From the NCBI GenBank assembly GCA_016165875.1, contig JABBOT010000003.1, positions 32,802,999 through 32,866,998 on the forward strand: a stretch of 64,000 nucleotides of DNA, written 5' to 3'. This document shows, piece after piece, positions 33,514 through 45,700 of this stretch. The translations under genes were made by a program, and so were the position numbers. The notes under the pieces are model-generated. The model saw only the letters and a list, made by a program, of their open reading frames with translations, was not told the DNA's origin and made no database searches. Position 1 is the stretch's first letter. Each line of letters opens with the position of its first letter. Origin of the DNA: Acanthopleura granulata. Lineage: Eukaryota > Mollusca > Polyplacophora > Chitonida > Chitonidae.

Positions 33514-35220
33514 TCAAAAGTTATGATCTAAGTGTCAGTCGTTAGTACTCCACAAAGGTCCTTCTGCAGCGGCCTATTCGGCTAGAGTGCAAGTCGGAGG
33601 CATGTACTTTATATTACCGACCTCTTTACTTAATTCAGAATTGAATTATTCTTGTTGAGTTTAATCTCCATTTGTATTATGTTTGTGTTGAACCTGGATA
33701 AGAATGCGTTTCGAAATATATTGAAATTTTCAATAGTGTCTCAAACCACGTTCCCCTCTAAGTTCAGGGAAGCGGAAGTAGTTTTTAACCATATGATCAG
33801 TATACAGATATGATATCATATGATATATGTGTGTTATATCCCTCATTGTAGTTGTTTTTACACTATGGGGAGCACTTGCTAACTCTAATGTAACATATCA
33901 TATTGAACAGTAAGTGCTACCAATGTTGTAATAATTCTCAAATAATATATATATATGTATGTTTTTCAAATTCTGTTTACAGATAAATTACATGTAAATG
34001 TGTTCAAGGTAGGATTTGCTGCTGAAGTGACAGGAGATTACACAACACGCACCCTAATTCCCCAACCTTTCCGCATATGAAAGACCATCTTTCAGTACAA
34101 TTTATGTACATTTTTTCTTTGATTTTGGAGACAAAGCTACATTGGTTGGATTGGCTCGTTTCCGGGCTTTGTGAAAAGTATAGTTTTATTAGCCAACACA
34201 GAACAATGCCTTCAGAATATGCTTGAATAAAGACCTTGCGAAAAGGTTGATGAATTACGGTAGGCCTAGCTCTCAGGGTCATGAGATATTGACTGAATAC
34301 TTTTGGCCAGTGATGTGTTGTGTTTGCATCTAGCTACCGCTGATTCATTTGTCTAGGAAGTTGTCGGGTATCAGGCAGGGGTGGTGGTTTCCTCTACCTA
34401 CACGCATTTTCCCACCGAACATATTTGTTTGGAGACTACAGATTTCCTGGGTCTATCCATGGTTCACCTTGAAACTGAGAATTCCTCAAGCTTATACCAG
34501 TTGTCCAGACTTTTGTCTTTCAAATACTGAAAAATTCATTCCCATTATAACAAACCAAGCTTTATGGAAAATGTATGTGTTACATTATGAAAACCTTCAT
34601 GCAATGCTCAGACACATGCATGGCTTAGGGCTACCCATAGTAGGATTAACTACTAGTATTACATAATGGGCAGAAAACACACAGTGAATATTGCGAATAA
34701 TGTAATGTTTATTACAGTAGGGGTAGCATGTAGTACTTGTTAATGTTAATGATATGTTTAAGGGGCAGAAAATATAAATATTATTAAGAAAACCATTAAA
34801 AACTACCTCAAAACACCATGCCTGATTTTTTACGTTACTTTTTTGATTGGTGAAACCAAATTAAATGTAATCAAATGTTTTGATTGTATGGTGGGTTTTA
34901 TGGACGTAGTCTTTTCTCTGGACCTAAAGCAGAACTGTTAACGTCACATTAGCTCTTTCATACAGAGGCACTTATAATACAGGTGTATGATTCACTGCAA
35001 CTTTATTCAGAGTTGAACATAAAACAACTGAATCAGCTGAACAGGAGAATGTTCACAATCTTATGGAGTAATTTAATGAATTGTTTGAACAGGAAGAATA
35101 AACAGAACGAAGGTAACTCGGAATGTTAAAGCCATTATATCGGCAATGTGTATTTCTGATACTTAGTTTGTGCAATCACCCGGAAATAGGTACAGTAAAG
35201 GTTTATACAGGTTTACATAC
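33514..35220. other. No gene recognised
   Basis: AT-rich sequence. A 105-codon frame at 34349..34666 has no motif or splice support. Confidence 0.3.
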
Positions 35221-35225
35221 ATGTA

Positions 35226-35228
<3 letters not shown>

Positions 35229-35264
<36 letters not shown>
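35229..35264 (+). repeat. (GT)n microsatellite
   Basis: About 17 GT units, then GCGTGCGTGGGTGG. A second (GT)n tract lies at 36721..36747. Confidence 0.95.
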
Positions 35265-35268
<4 letters not shown>

Positions 35269-35596
35269 GTGCGTGGGTGGGTGTTTGCGCGTGCGCAGCG
35301 AATACTCAAAAAATTACAAGTATGGCAGGCTGACACATGTTTGGTGGCGATGATTACATAATATGAACATAATACCAGGCTGGTGGTGAACAAATGTAAT
35401 CTCGAGGAAAATGATTTACATGTCGTTGGAAACAGAGCAGAGAAAGAGAGGAACGTGGGTTGGGGGCGTGGGGTAACAATGATAAATATAATAGTGAATG
35501 TAAACAAAATAAGCAGATGTAAGTAGAGCATGCACGAAGCTAGGTTACTTGTACACATGGGCCTACAGTTCTCTACAAACTTTGATGCCATTGTTT

Positions 35597-35915
35597 AGTT
35601 CTGGCCTTTATAGCTATCTAATGCTTCTTTAATAAGCAGTTTGCTCCATTGTGTAGCTCTGTCAATTACTTTCGTGTTTCTTATTATGATGTTTGGAAAT
35701 GCAGATATAGTTTGTTTGGTGTCATGAAACCGGTCAGGGAGAGTGAATAAATCAAAGGCATACTGGAAACTGGAGCAATTTTCAACATGATTATGTATTT
35801 TGCTATCGCTGTTGTTGGCATGTTCTGATAGTCTTTGTAACAAACACCATCCTGTTTCACCTATATGACCATGCCCTCAAACAGGGCATACAGACTGATA
35901 TACTACAATATTCGG
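35597..35915 (-). pseudogene. Second Penelope-like GIY-YIG relic
   Basis: From about 35908 down the minus strand reads IVVYQSVCPV, TGA, GHGHIGETGWCLLQRLSEHA, NNSDSKIHNHVENC. It continues open through NTKVIDRATQWSKLLIKEAL to about 35600. The order V-V-Y ... H-I-G-E-T ... R-L-S-E-H ... K-E-A-L fits the GIY-YIG nuclease of a Penelope-like element of another type than the one at 23.7 kb. Tyr of YIG is His here, and a stop replaces a residue between the two motifs. It may also be a different retroelement endonuclease with the same fold. Confidence 0.55.
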
Positions 35916-36716
35916 AGTTATCTTTGTTCTATTTTATGCTAAATTGATCTGTGGAACCACTGTACAGGGAGACTACTGAATCATGTGAACAGTGCATTGT
36001 AGACACATACTGCAACCCAGATAGGAATTTCCCAAAATTTTGGGATAATTGAAAAAAAAAAGTTGAAGGCACACATTGTGTTATGTTCTACATAACTGAT
36101 ATCCACTTTAACTGAACTTTCACCCAATGTAATATCCTTTATCTGCCAGAAATGTTGCGAGTAGGCCGCTGTCTGTACATCATGGAAGAACACAATGCTC
36201 CTCCCCAACACGAATTTCCATTATTACCGGCTGTCTATAGGCGACAAGACAAAATTTCTTGAAAAATAAACTTTCACATACACTCTAGCCTTGATCAAAC
36301 GAAGTGACGCATGGAGTTAACCATGAATTCTACATTTATAAACCACTTTTGTTGCGTGGTAAAATTACAAGTATTTGTATTTCATTTTCAAAACAATTTA
36401 TTTACTCATATCATGTGATTGGAAAATAGAAACTAAACAGAAATACAAGTTGAAAATCAACAAAATATAAAGAAATAAATTAATAACGAGGGAGAGAGAG
36501 AGAGAAGGGTAGGTTATGTACCCTTCAGTTTTCCAAATAATGATTTGAATGTAAAAAAAATTACGTATCGTTCAACAGCAACAACAACAACAACAAACAT
36601 GCAGCATGAATAATTCTGACTCCGTTTATACTTTTGGACAGTGGTAATTATAGGTACATAGTTTGAATAGCTGGTAAGCTATCGCTTATATAATTTTGCG
36701 TAGCTTTACCTGTTTG

Positions 36717-36720
<4 letters not shown>

Positions 36721-36747
<27 letters not shown>
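36721..36747 (+). repeat. (GT)n microsatellite
   Basis: About 13 GT units. Confidence 0.95.
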
Positions 36748-37471
36748 TGTATAAACGATCCTGATCCGTGTTCAAAACTTCGATCGTCTGTCAGCGTCAC
36801 TCCCTGGATCCTCGGCCAGTACGTTGTGCGCACGTTAACTATCTTACTGCATAGACTAATTCTTTCTTGCCTTTACTAGAACGTACTGTGTCTTCTTCCC
36901 TCTCAGTTAAATACGTCTCACAAAAATGTCCGTCATAAAATTCGTCTAAAGACGCCATGTTTCTGGCATGTGACGTGTTGCTTCAACGCATGTCAGGCGT
37001 GAGTAATTTCTTCCGATGATGTCATCACTCACTGGTCAGGCTGCGATTATTATCTTTTTGGGGGCAGGTAACGTAACAATGTTAGGATTGTAATAGTTTC
37101 AATTATGTTGTTTTTAGTAGTTTTGTGACGTATTTTCATATGAAGTGGTTTTCAGGGAAAGATTAAATCGCATTGGGCATGACCTTTAACATGTGAACAC
37201 AGAACTTATTTGCTGGCCTTGAACTCTCCGATCATGGAATCGGGAAGATACAACAAAATAATGTCTATATACAGCCTTTATAAGTGTATAATTGTTGGTC
37301 AATGCTATTGCTGTTCAGTTTCTGATTTGTGTTTTGTTTTATAGTGCAAAGTAGTAAAATTTCTTCATTATCCCTCATACCAATCTTTCTAAGATGAAGA
37401 CTCTCCCTAAACCCTGTTGACAGCAGCTAGGACAATGTACACGTACTACCTAGGTCCCCCTAAACACTACT

Positions 37472-38011
37472 TTGTGTGAGTGGTACACATTATGGTGGCA
37501 AAATCCACATCCACATACTTTTGTATACCATCAGTGCACGGTTTGTGTAATTTGTGTAATACATTCATGTGTCCGGCGTGTGTGTCAGGAGCACAAAACA
37601 ATGCAAGTGGAGGAAAATCAGCACACAATTAATGCCTTAAATTGGTCAGAAGTAATGTTTGACATGTATTCTGCGTGTCCACACACTAAACACACCGCTA
37701 GACATGTGGACACCGGTTATAGTCCATTGAGAGACATCATAGAAAGGTGTGATTATCAGTTAGCACCACGCCTACGTCAACATGGTTATGATGGCCAACA
37801 GAAATCGAAGAGAACATTTGCTGTGAATTCTTCGCTCCGAATTTTCCATGGTAAAAATCATAGGCACCAGGATGGCTCTGCTTGTGAGAAAGCATATCTT
37901 GCAAGTGGATTGATATTCATAGCAACTGTCCAACCAGTGCCATCCAGATGGTTGCCAATCATACTGGGATTTGTTTGCCTGCATCTGAATGTTTATTTTT
38001 TATTTATTTGA
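37472..38011 (+). CDS. 179-codon open frame, unknown
   Basis: The longest uninterrupted frame in the window. It reads NQHTINALNWSEVMFDMYSA, then SPLRDIIERCDYQLAPRLRQ and ends with a hydrophobic stretch. No motif is recognised. It lies 220 bases before the YqaJ-type relic, on the same strand, and may be the remnant of the N-terminal part of the same transposon protein, or chance. Confidence 0.25.
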   Translation: MCEWYTLWWQNPHPHTFVYHQCTVCVICVIHSCVRRVCQEHKTMQVEENQHTINALNWSEVMFDMYSACPHTKHTARHVDTGYSPLRDIIERCDYQLAPRLRQHGYDGQQKSKRTFAVNSSLRIFHGKNHRHQDGSACEKAYLASGLIFIATVQPVPSRWLPIILGFVCLHLNVYFLFI

Positions 38012-38228
38012 CCCACCAATAGGCTCCATAATCAAGACTGTTTCACTTATGCGGAGGAGGGGCGGCCATAAAGATCATCTCCTAGTATAATTTGGCCAAC
38101 TTGTGACCCTAATGGTAAACATTTTTAATAAGGGACATTTTTCAAACTGCTGGATATTTTTCAACATGGCGGTCAAACTCATATGAGCATTGCGACATTG
38201 ATGCAATAAGGAAATCAACAAGTCGTTT

Positions 38229-38468
38229 ATGGCTAGTATATTTGGAGCAGCAAATTTTATCTCAGAAGCCACATCGTACGGAAAAAGACACGAAAGTTTG
38301 ACTAAGCTAAAGCACCTCTACAACCATAGGAATGGCCATATACATGACCTTGGATTAGTAATAAACCACAGATTTTCATTCCTGGTTGCAACACCGCATA
38401 AGAACATGTGTGTAGATGGAGAAACAGACATTGTAAAAATGAAATGCCCTTATTCTTGCCAAGAGTAG
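38229..38468 (+). pseudogene. YqaJ-type nuclease relic
   Basis: The frame reads SYGKRHESLTKLKHLYNHRN, GHIHDLGLVINHRFSFLVAT, PHKNMCVDGETDIVKMKCPY and SCQE, then a stop. The pattern (G-x-R-H-E ... P-x-F-x-F-L-x-A-T/S-P-D ... D-G ... I-V-E-I-K-C-P) is that of YqaJ nucleases carried by some eukaryotic DNA transposons and viral-type recombinases. The catalytic Asp of T-P-D is His, and the Glu of E-x-K is Lys, so the metal site is lost. The domain is also cut at both ends. Confidence 0.6.
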
Positions 38469-38988
38469 ACAGTGGACATTTTCCGAGTCATTATTTGGCG
38501 GTTTTACCTATTAAAATGTGAAATAAAATTTCGAAAGACCTTCACTTGAAACATTATTCTATAGCAAGTACAGAGTTTTGTTTGTAAAAAGTATAAATCA
38601 AGCCAAGAAAACGTCAGCTGCACGTGTTATTATTATTTCACAACTACATTTCACTCAAACACGTCGCCTGTCACTAAACTCTTACTCCTTACGTAGAACA
38701 ACAACATGCCACAGGTCTTGACAATACCTTATTACAAGTATTGTGGCATAAAATACCGGCTTAAATAGAAATATAAATACTAACCTCAGAACATATATAT
38801 GTAAGCTTTATAATTTTTTAAACCCTCATTTGAGAATCAGGCCGTCGGCACAAAAATATCCATCACTTACAATTTTGCTCATCTGAATTCGGCTTTGCAA
38901 AGGGAATAAATTTTGTCCCTCTCAGCTTCTCGGAATAGTTGCTATCGGACTTAAAGTTTTCGTGAGAACACTATTTCACCATTTCTGC

Positions 38989-39120
38989 ATGAAAAAGTTC
39001 CGAACACGATTTCGTAGAGATAGATTTTGCAGACGACGGAAGCCTGTGGTGACAGTGTACAAATGTCCGATCTGTGGACGGAGTTTACTGACAGACCGTA
39101 ACAACGAACTAATTGGCTAA
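38989..39120 (+). CDS. Small Arg-rich ORF with C-P-x-C knuckle
   Basis: A 43-codon frame starts at the ATG at 38989 with MKKFRTRFRRDRFCRRRKPV, continues VTVYKCPICGRSLLTDRNNE and stops after LIG. The segment YKCPICGRSLLTDRNNEL resembles the first half of a UBZ-type zinc finger (C-P-x-C, then about 15 residues before N-x-H-x-D-x-C), but the His and last Cys are absent because of the stop. An acceptor-like TTTTGCAG lies at 39025-39032, so it could instead be an exon of a lost gene. It lies 290 bases before the first Ig exon of the plus-strand gene. Confidence 0.3.
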   Translation: MKKFRTRFRRDRFCRRRKPVVTVYKCPICGRSLLTDRNNELIG

Positions 39121-39412
39121 TTTATATACACCCCCTTGAAAAATGGATCATTGTTTTCGTATGACGTTCCACTGATCCTGAATATGTCATTTTCTAGCCA
39201 GCCTTGTGTAAGACTCGAATAATGGCCCGTTTTATTGCTGAAAAATGACCAGGGTGCATCTCCAGTCATCTGAGGGCTCTGAGGAGCTTCACTGGCCTAG
39301 GCGGCCCCTGGGGATTCACATGTTGCACTGGGAAAATCGACGCCCTCTAGAAAATTTCCGGCGACGCCCATGTTTATGTAATGTTTATTTTTGCACCTTT
39401 GTATCTTTTCAG

Positions 39413-39757
39413 TATCAATTGTGTCCAGTCTGTCAATAACACCACCAGCTGATGTCATTGCCGGTCGTCCGTTTTCCCTGGCGTGTAAAATAACCAGATC
39501 AACACACAATACAAGTTATTTCTTCTGGGCACATGATGATGGTCAGAACAGATCCCGTATATACGCCTCCGATGTGTGTAACTCGTCAATACCATTATCA
39601 CCATCATCACCCGCCGGGTTATCAGGGGGATGTCAAGACCTAAACGGTGAAGAGGTTTACACAGTGACCATAGAGAACGTCACAGAAGACACGGGCCGGG
39701 GCAAATGGAGATGTCAATATGAAGGACAGAACGAGGCGGTTACCCTGGATGTTAAAG
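39413..39757 (+). CDS. Ig1 exon
   Basis: Acceptor TTTGTATCTTTTCAG, phase 1. Residues SLSITPPADVIAGRPFSLAC, then YFFWAHDDGQNRS, SDVCNSS, GGCQDLNGEEVYTVTIENVT and GKWRCQYEG show the canonical Cys-Trp-Cys of an Ig domain plus an extra Cys pair. Four sequons are seen (NTS, NRS, NSS, NVT). The 3' boundary is unusual: phase 1, which the next exon needs, is reached at AAAG|GCAGGT, a GC donor. The nearby GT (39762) would give phase 2 and shift the frame. Confidence 0.8.
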
Positions 39758-42700
39758 GCAGGTACAAATGCTCACCGGACATGCGCGGCATTGCATTATA
39801 CATGTCTGTTTTATACATGTCTGTCGTACATGTGTGTCTACTTTGTCACATGAAAACTTAAAATAAATCACTTAAAAAATCACTTTAAAATATAAAACGC
39901 CTATCAACGGTTATGCATAAGTTAACACTATACACATGTCTCGGAAAATCAGGAAACATTACCTTGGATATGAAAGGTTACTAAATTTATCAACATGAAC
40001 ATGGATAAACAATAACATGAGGTGCACCTTTGTTTCTACTTTTTGGTCATGTGCCTCCAAATGTTTCGCTTGTAAAAATCTTTAATATTTACATAATTAA
40101 TTGTTTGCAAGTTTAATTCTGCTGCGTTGATATTGGTATTTTAATTTAACAGGTGTTGAGGTGGGTGTATGGTGATTTCAACCATGGCGAAAAAATTTAA
40201 TCCTTCACCTCAACACCTTAGTAACGACATTGTGCTACAATTACATGTGTATATTATTTATTTATGTATTTATTTCATTGGTGTTTTGCGCCGAGTCCAA
40301 GAATATTTCACTTTTACGACGACGGCCAGTATTATGGTGGAAGGAAACCCATGACCACCCGCAGGATGCTGGATGCCCGTCCAACGTACAGCCGTTGAGG
40401 AAGCCAGCATGAACTGGACTTGAACTCACACCGACCACATTGGTGAGAGGCTCTAGGGTCACTGTGCTACACGAGCGCTCTGACAACGAACGCACAATGC
40501 AAGTTGTACATCAAGTATTGAGATGTTCCACTCTGTAAGATAGAATAGCTGCGAATGACACATCATGATGGTAGATGTGACAGCGTGTCAATTTCCTCTC
40601 TGCTTTATGTACTGAGAGAATGAACATATGGAACGGATCGAAGCAGAGGACGCACAAAATTAATTACAAGGGAGCACAACTCGATACGGGACCTAAAATG
40701 TGCGTGATGTAGTACATTACATTTGTCGCGCAAGGGACATCATTTTGGGGCAGTATCACGATCTTGGTCTTATTCAGTCATGGGAGGAAAAAACGAACAT
40801 GAGGTTTAATGAAGCTATTTTAACCCTACAGACTGACAAGGACATTTGGGAATGACGGTTGATGTAAAGACATATTAAATGTCTTCTTTCTCTTCCTTTT
40901 TTTTGAATCAAATATTATTCAGCATACAAGATGAAGAACCGACGTATAACTTATTATTCCTCTTGTTATTTCCAAAAGAATATTGAAAGAAAAAGCAAGT
41001 GATGGTGGGATGAAGGACGTAGCCATATCTAAACGAGAAGAGTTGTACTACGTTTGTCCTGTAGTTTACCTCTATTGGACATGTGTTTTTCTCACATATG
41101 CATGTACACGGTGATATAACACTGAAAACACTAGGTGTGCAGAACGAGGACATGGCCAACCAGAAATCAAAACTAAGCTTTTTACTATAATCATAAATGA
41201 AATCCATAGGCTCGGTGAGGTGGTTCAGAAAATGAGTGTTAGGTACACCTATGCGGTATAAGGGTTATTATTCCCAATATCAGGAAATGAAAAACAATCC
41301 AGTATGATATGAGTTATACTCCTCTTTACGAAGTCTTGTAAAGGTAAAGGTAGACGAGTTCTTACAAGGCTGAATGGGTTGGGTTTTAGGGAAGAATCTC
41401 AAAGTCGTCAATCTCCATATTCCGAGAAACTATTAACTAGGTTAATCAAGTCCTATCCTCACCTGGTTCCTTATACATGTGCTAAACTCACCTGGTCAGC
41501 TTATACCTACTAACTCATCTGGTCAGTTAACACATTCTACGTTCAACTGGTCACTGATACCGGGCCGATCAGGCCTGTCTCCTTGCTCTACACAGGCAAA
41601 TACTGCAAGCATGTCTCGCATGATTTTCTAGCCCATCATCAGATAGCCATCTGAGTGTCACGTAAGTGGAGCTTGTTTCATGTTAATGGCATATACCGTA
41701 CATGTGTGTTGCGTATGTGGCAAGTATATGTGATGTTTGTGAATTGTACGTGACATTCGTGCATTTTAGATGAGTATGGCAGATGGAAAACATGTATGCT
41801 GTTAAATTTTCCACATTTGAAACCCCAGATATATATATTTATCCATTCATCCATTCTTTCCTTTTTGTGCATTATTGTGTGTATATTTTAATGAGTCAAA
41901 GAAAATTAGGTTCTTGCAAAAGCAAGACCGTGAATCATTCGAAGTTTTTCAACTATAGCATAGGCTCCCAAATATCATTTATCAGATATAGCAAAAGTAC
42001 TGTATATGTAACTATGCCAAAGACCTTGCATACTACTTATTTGAGCTTGAGAGCATTTACACAGGAGCTCCTTCTGAATGACTGGAGACGCAGACAACTA
42101 AACATGAATTGTGGGGCCATAAAAACAACAACAATTTATTACTTTGAAGCATATTCTTGTACTGTACATATGCATTGTGTAAAATGGTATATAAAACAGA
42201 TGTCAAATAAGACAAATGCATACAAATGGAAGATACGGATCGAAACATTTATGTTTAAAAATTAAAAAAAAAATTCATAACCTAAAACAATAAAATATAA
42301 ATTTATCATTCATGTGTCATGTAGCACGTCTCCCTTTCCAACTTCGAACCTGTATATGATAAATTCATTTCAAATTGTGGGATCAATTGGCAAAATATTA
42401 AATAGTAAATGACAAATTATCTCCTCTTATCATACTACAGAAAGCATATCACGCAAAACGAAAAATAGAAAATCTTTTTTCTCATCATGTTAGACAGACG
42501 GTTACTGACATGTTGAATGATGTTTAGCCTTCATCTCGACTAAAAATACATTTTCTTAGATGGCAGCATACCCTCCAAAGAGCTGCATATTTTGAGTCCA
42601 AGCACAAGGTTTAAGCCTACTCCTCCCATGATGAGGTCCTCTGTTGATAAAGGATACATGTACTAAGTAGACATTCCACTTAGATGGAATTCTACATAAT

Positions 42701-45700
42701 TATATTTGTAGCAATTTCTCTCATATATTTATATAATGATATTTTCCAATCCCACATGTACACCAAACATCTAGTTTTTGGTACAGTTATCCTCTCATGT
42801 TGTCAGGATATTCCGAACAGTTGGTTATATAAAAGAACCAGTTAGCCGTTCAAAGTAGTTTGCGATAAGCATTGTACACCAACTTTAATAAATCTCAGAA
42901 GTGCACAACATGAACAGCCAAAAATTGGAGTAAAACTATAAATTTAGAGAATTCCAGTGTTAAAGCACATTTGCTTTGAACTAAAAACAAGTAAGACTTC
43001 AGTCTTCAGTTTTGAACCTTAACAATCAGCGTGCAGTATTAGACATATGTACAATGAAGAATATAACTTTTAGCATAAAGACTTCATAATTTGTACAATC
43101 TAGTGCCTACACGTACTTGTACCCGGCATATCATATACTGGTCACTCGTTAAAACAATCGCATATTTGGCTGAAAATGCTGTCTGTTATGGCCTATCATT
43201 TTCTTGCAAGCAATAAAATGAGACTGGTCGCAGGTTTCTTGAATACGAAAGCATAATCTTATTTCATATAACTTGTAACATCGAGCATCCGTCCAGACCC
43301 TCGAGCAGCTCAAGGATCCTGAGATCGTTAGTCACGTCAACGTCCTCAAATAGCTCATGTGGGCGATGGGGAGCCAACGGGAAGCATATAGAGCTGTAGC
43401 GTGGAAAGCATTCTTAAACGAGGTTTAAAACTAATGACGACCTTATTTTTATGCGGTTAACGAGCGATTATCTTACCTCGAGTGAATGAGTCGACATTTT
43501 CCCAGCTCGCCGGTTCCCCTTCTTTGTTTACTTGGTGAAACACCGTAAGTAATGAGACCAGTGCGGAAACGTGGCATTTACCACCAGAATGCAACTGTGG
43601 AACTTAAAGGCAATAAGTGCTCTGATAAGGTATAAAATTAGACTCATTCAAGCACAAAAATCAATATTTCGTGGCATAGTCAGATTCAAAGAAGCGGTCT
43701 ACACCAGCTGTCGGAAATCCCGACCGTTTTGTGACCCTGAGGTTGTTGTAGTGATCTATATCACTGTGGCGCGTGACATCTCATGTGGTTGAACGCTCAG
43801 AAAAATAAACTATGCAGAGGGAAAACAGTGACTTATTCGCTCTTACCTAAGCCACATTTGTTAAGTTACACAATCCTGTATAGCGTATACACGGAATAAA
43901 TACAGATAGGCCTATAAATTCACGTGCATGCTTGTACTCTTCTAATAGCCCCACTTGTGAGTGACAAGCGGTGCTTCCGCACCTGCTGTTCTGTTTGTAC
44001 AACAGACGCCTCTCAGTTTCATAACGTAAACCTACTAGAGCATTTTATAATCAGATATGCTAAGACGTGACATGTACATTTTCAAGCAGCTCATGCAGTT
44101 CATTTAGTATATTTATTAATTTGCTTGATCTACTCAGTTGAATTTGTATTTTAATGTCGAGATGTCTGCGAAGAAAATACTGTGTACATAGTCTACAGTA
44201 TAGCTGTGTAATCATCAATTTAGATCTGAAGATGTTTCAAAATGTAATTGTATCAATAAAGCACGATAATCCTACCAAATAAACATGCGCCTAATAAATC
44301 CTGTGAAAGGCTTTTTCAATGTATAGGCCTAATTAAAATTGTTTCATTTGGCTTACTTTATCTGCATGGATATTTATGTTACGGGTTTCATCAAAATAGA
44401 CTATGCGTGTGATACACTCAGCATTAAATGTACATTGATTTGGTAAGTGAATTACACATGTAGGCCTATCACACATGATATGAAGTCTTTACTCATGCGT
44501 TACGTGTATAAATTACACATGTATCACACACCATGAAATGAACATGAGTTTTACATACGTGACATAAATGTGTATCACATATCTGGTTATTCTCCTACGC
44601 GCCACGCAAAACCTCAAGCATACATACATACATACGTACGTGTTATGCATGTAAAAGCCCACACATAAAAACCTTACGTGAATAACGTACGTGTCACATA
44701 TGAAACACGCATGTATCACATGAAAATATTCCCAAATATGATTCAGATCATTTGTAATTTTGCTCTGTAAATGTAAGCTGTCAGTGTTAAGGGAGGAAAT
44801 ACACTGTATCTATTTATTTTGTGCCTACTAAACTCAGCTCGTCGATTAACCCCTATTTAACTCATCTGGACACCTTAGAGGCACTAACCTCAGCTGGGCA
44901 ACTTACACGTACTAAACTCACCTGGTCACATTGTAGGTTCTAAACTCACCAGATAAGTTAATTTTATTCCAAGCTCACCAGGCCAGCTTACACGTACTAA
45001 ACTCGAACATTGAAACGTATGATGTTACCTGGTTGACTTCCACATACCAAACTCACCTATTCATTTTACACACACAAAACTCACATGCTCAGTCTACACA
45101 TACTCACCTATTCAGCTTACACATACTAAACTCACCTGGTAACCTTACGTACTAAACTCACCTGATCAACTTACACGTACTAAACTCACCTATTCGGTTT
45201 ATACATGCTAAGCACACCTGGTCAACTTCTGCGTACTATACACCTTTGGTCAGCTTACACGTATTAAACTCACCTATTCAGTTACATATACTAAACTCAA
45301 ATGGTCATCTTACACGTACTAAATTCAACTGGTTACCTTCCATGTACCAAACTCCTACTCTAAGACGGAGACTATCATTTAAATTTTGTTACAGGCAACA
45401 TTTGTTGTAGTGTTACAAGAAACACCTGTCTGCGGCCCCAAACATTCAGGGATTCGTGAGATTAGTCAAGGCTAAATAGAAAACAAATTTCTTGAACCAA
45501 GAGTCATGAAACGACATAATAATTATGTACAAATCAAGTTAATATATACCAGTAATATGAATCGAAACACAGAAAAACTGAAGATGAAGCTGTTTGTTAT
45601 ATATTCTAAGATATAAACTATATACATGAAATATTTTGAATATCACATTGCTGCCAAGCGTTCAAACGAGGCTCACGGATTATTGGGAATTCCATTGCCG

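Noticed and set aside
35163..35591. 142-codon minus-strand open frame
   Set aside because: Largely the complement of the (GT)n microsatellite (a His-Thr run) with no domain or splice support.
41783..42265. 160-codon plus-strand open frame
   Set aside because: AT-rich, low-complexity composition, no motif, lies in the first intron of the Ig gene without agreeing splice sites.
44815..45360. CRISPR-like regular repeats
   Set aside because: Eukaryotic minisatellite: units are contiguous and diverged, with no unique spacers between constant repeats.
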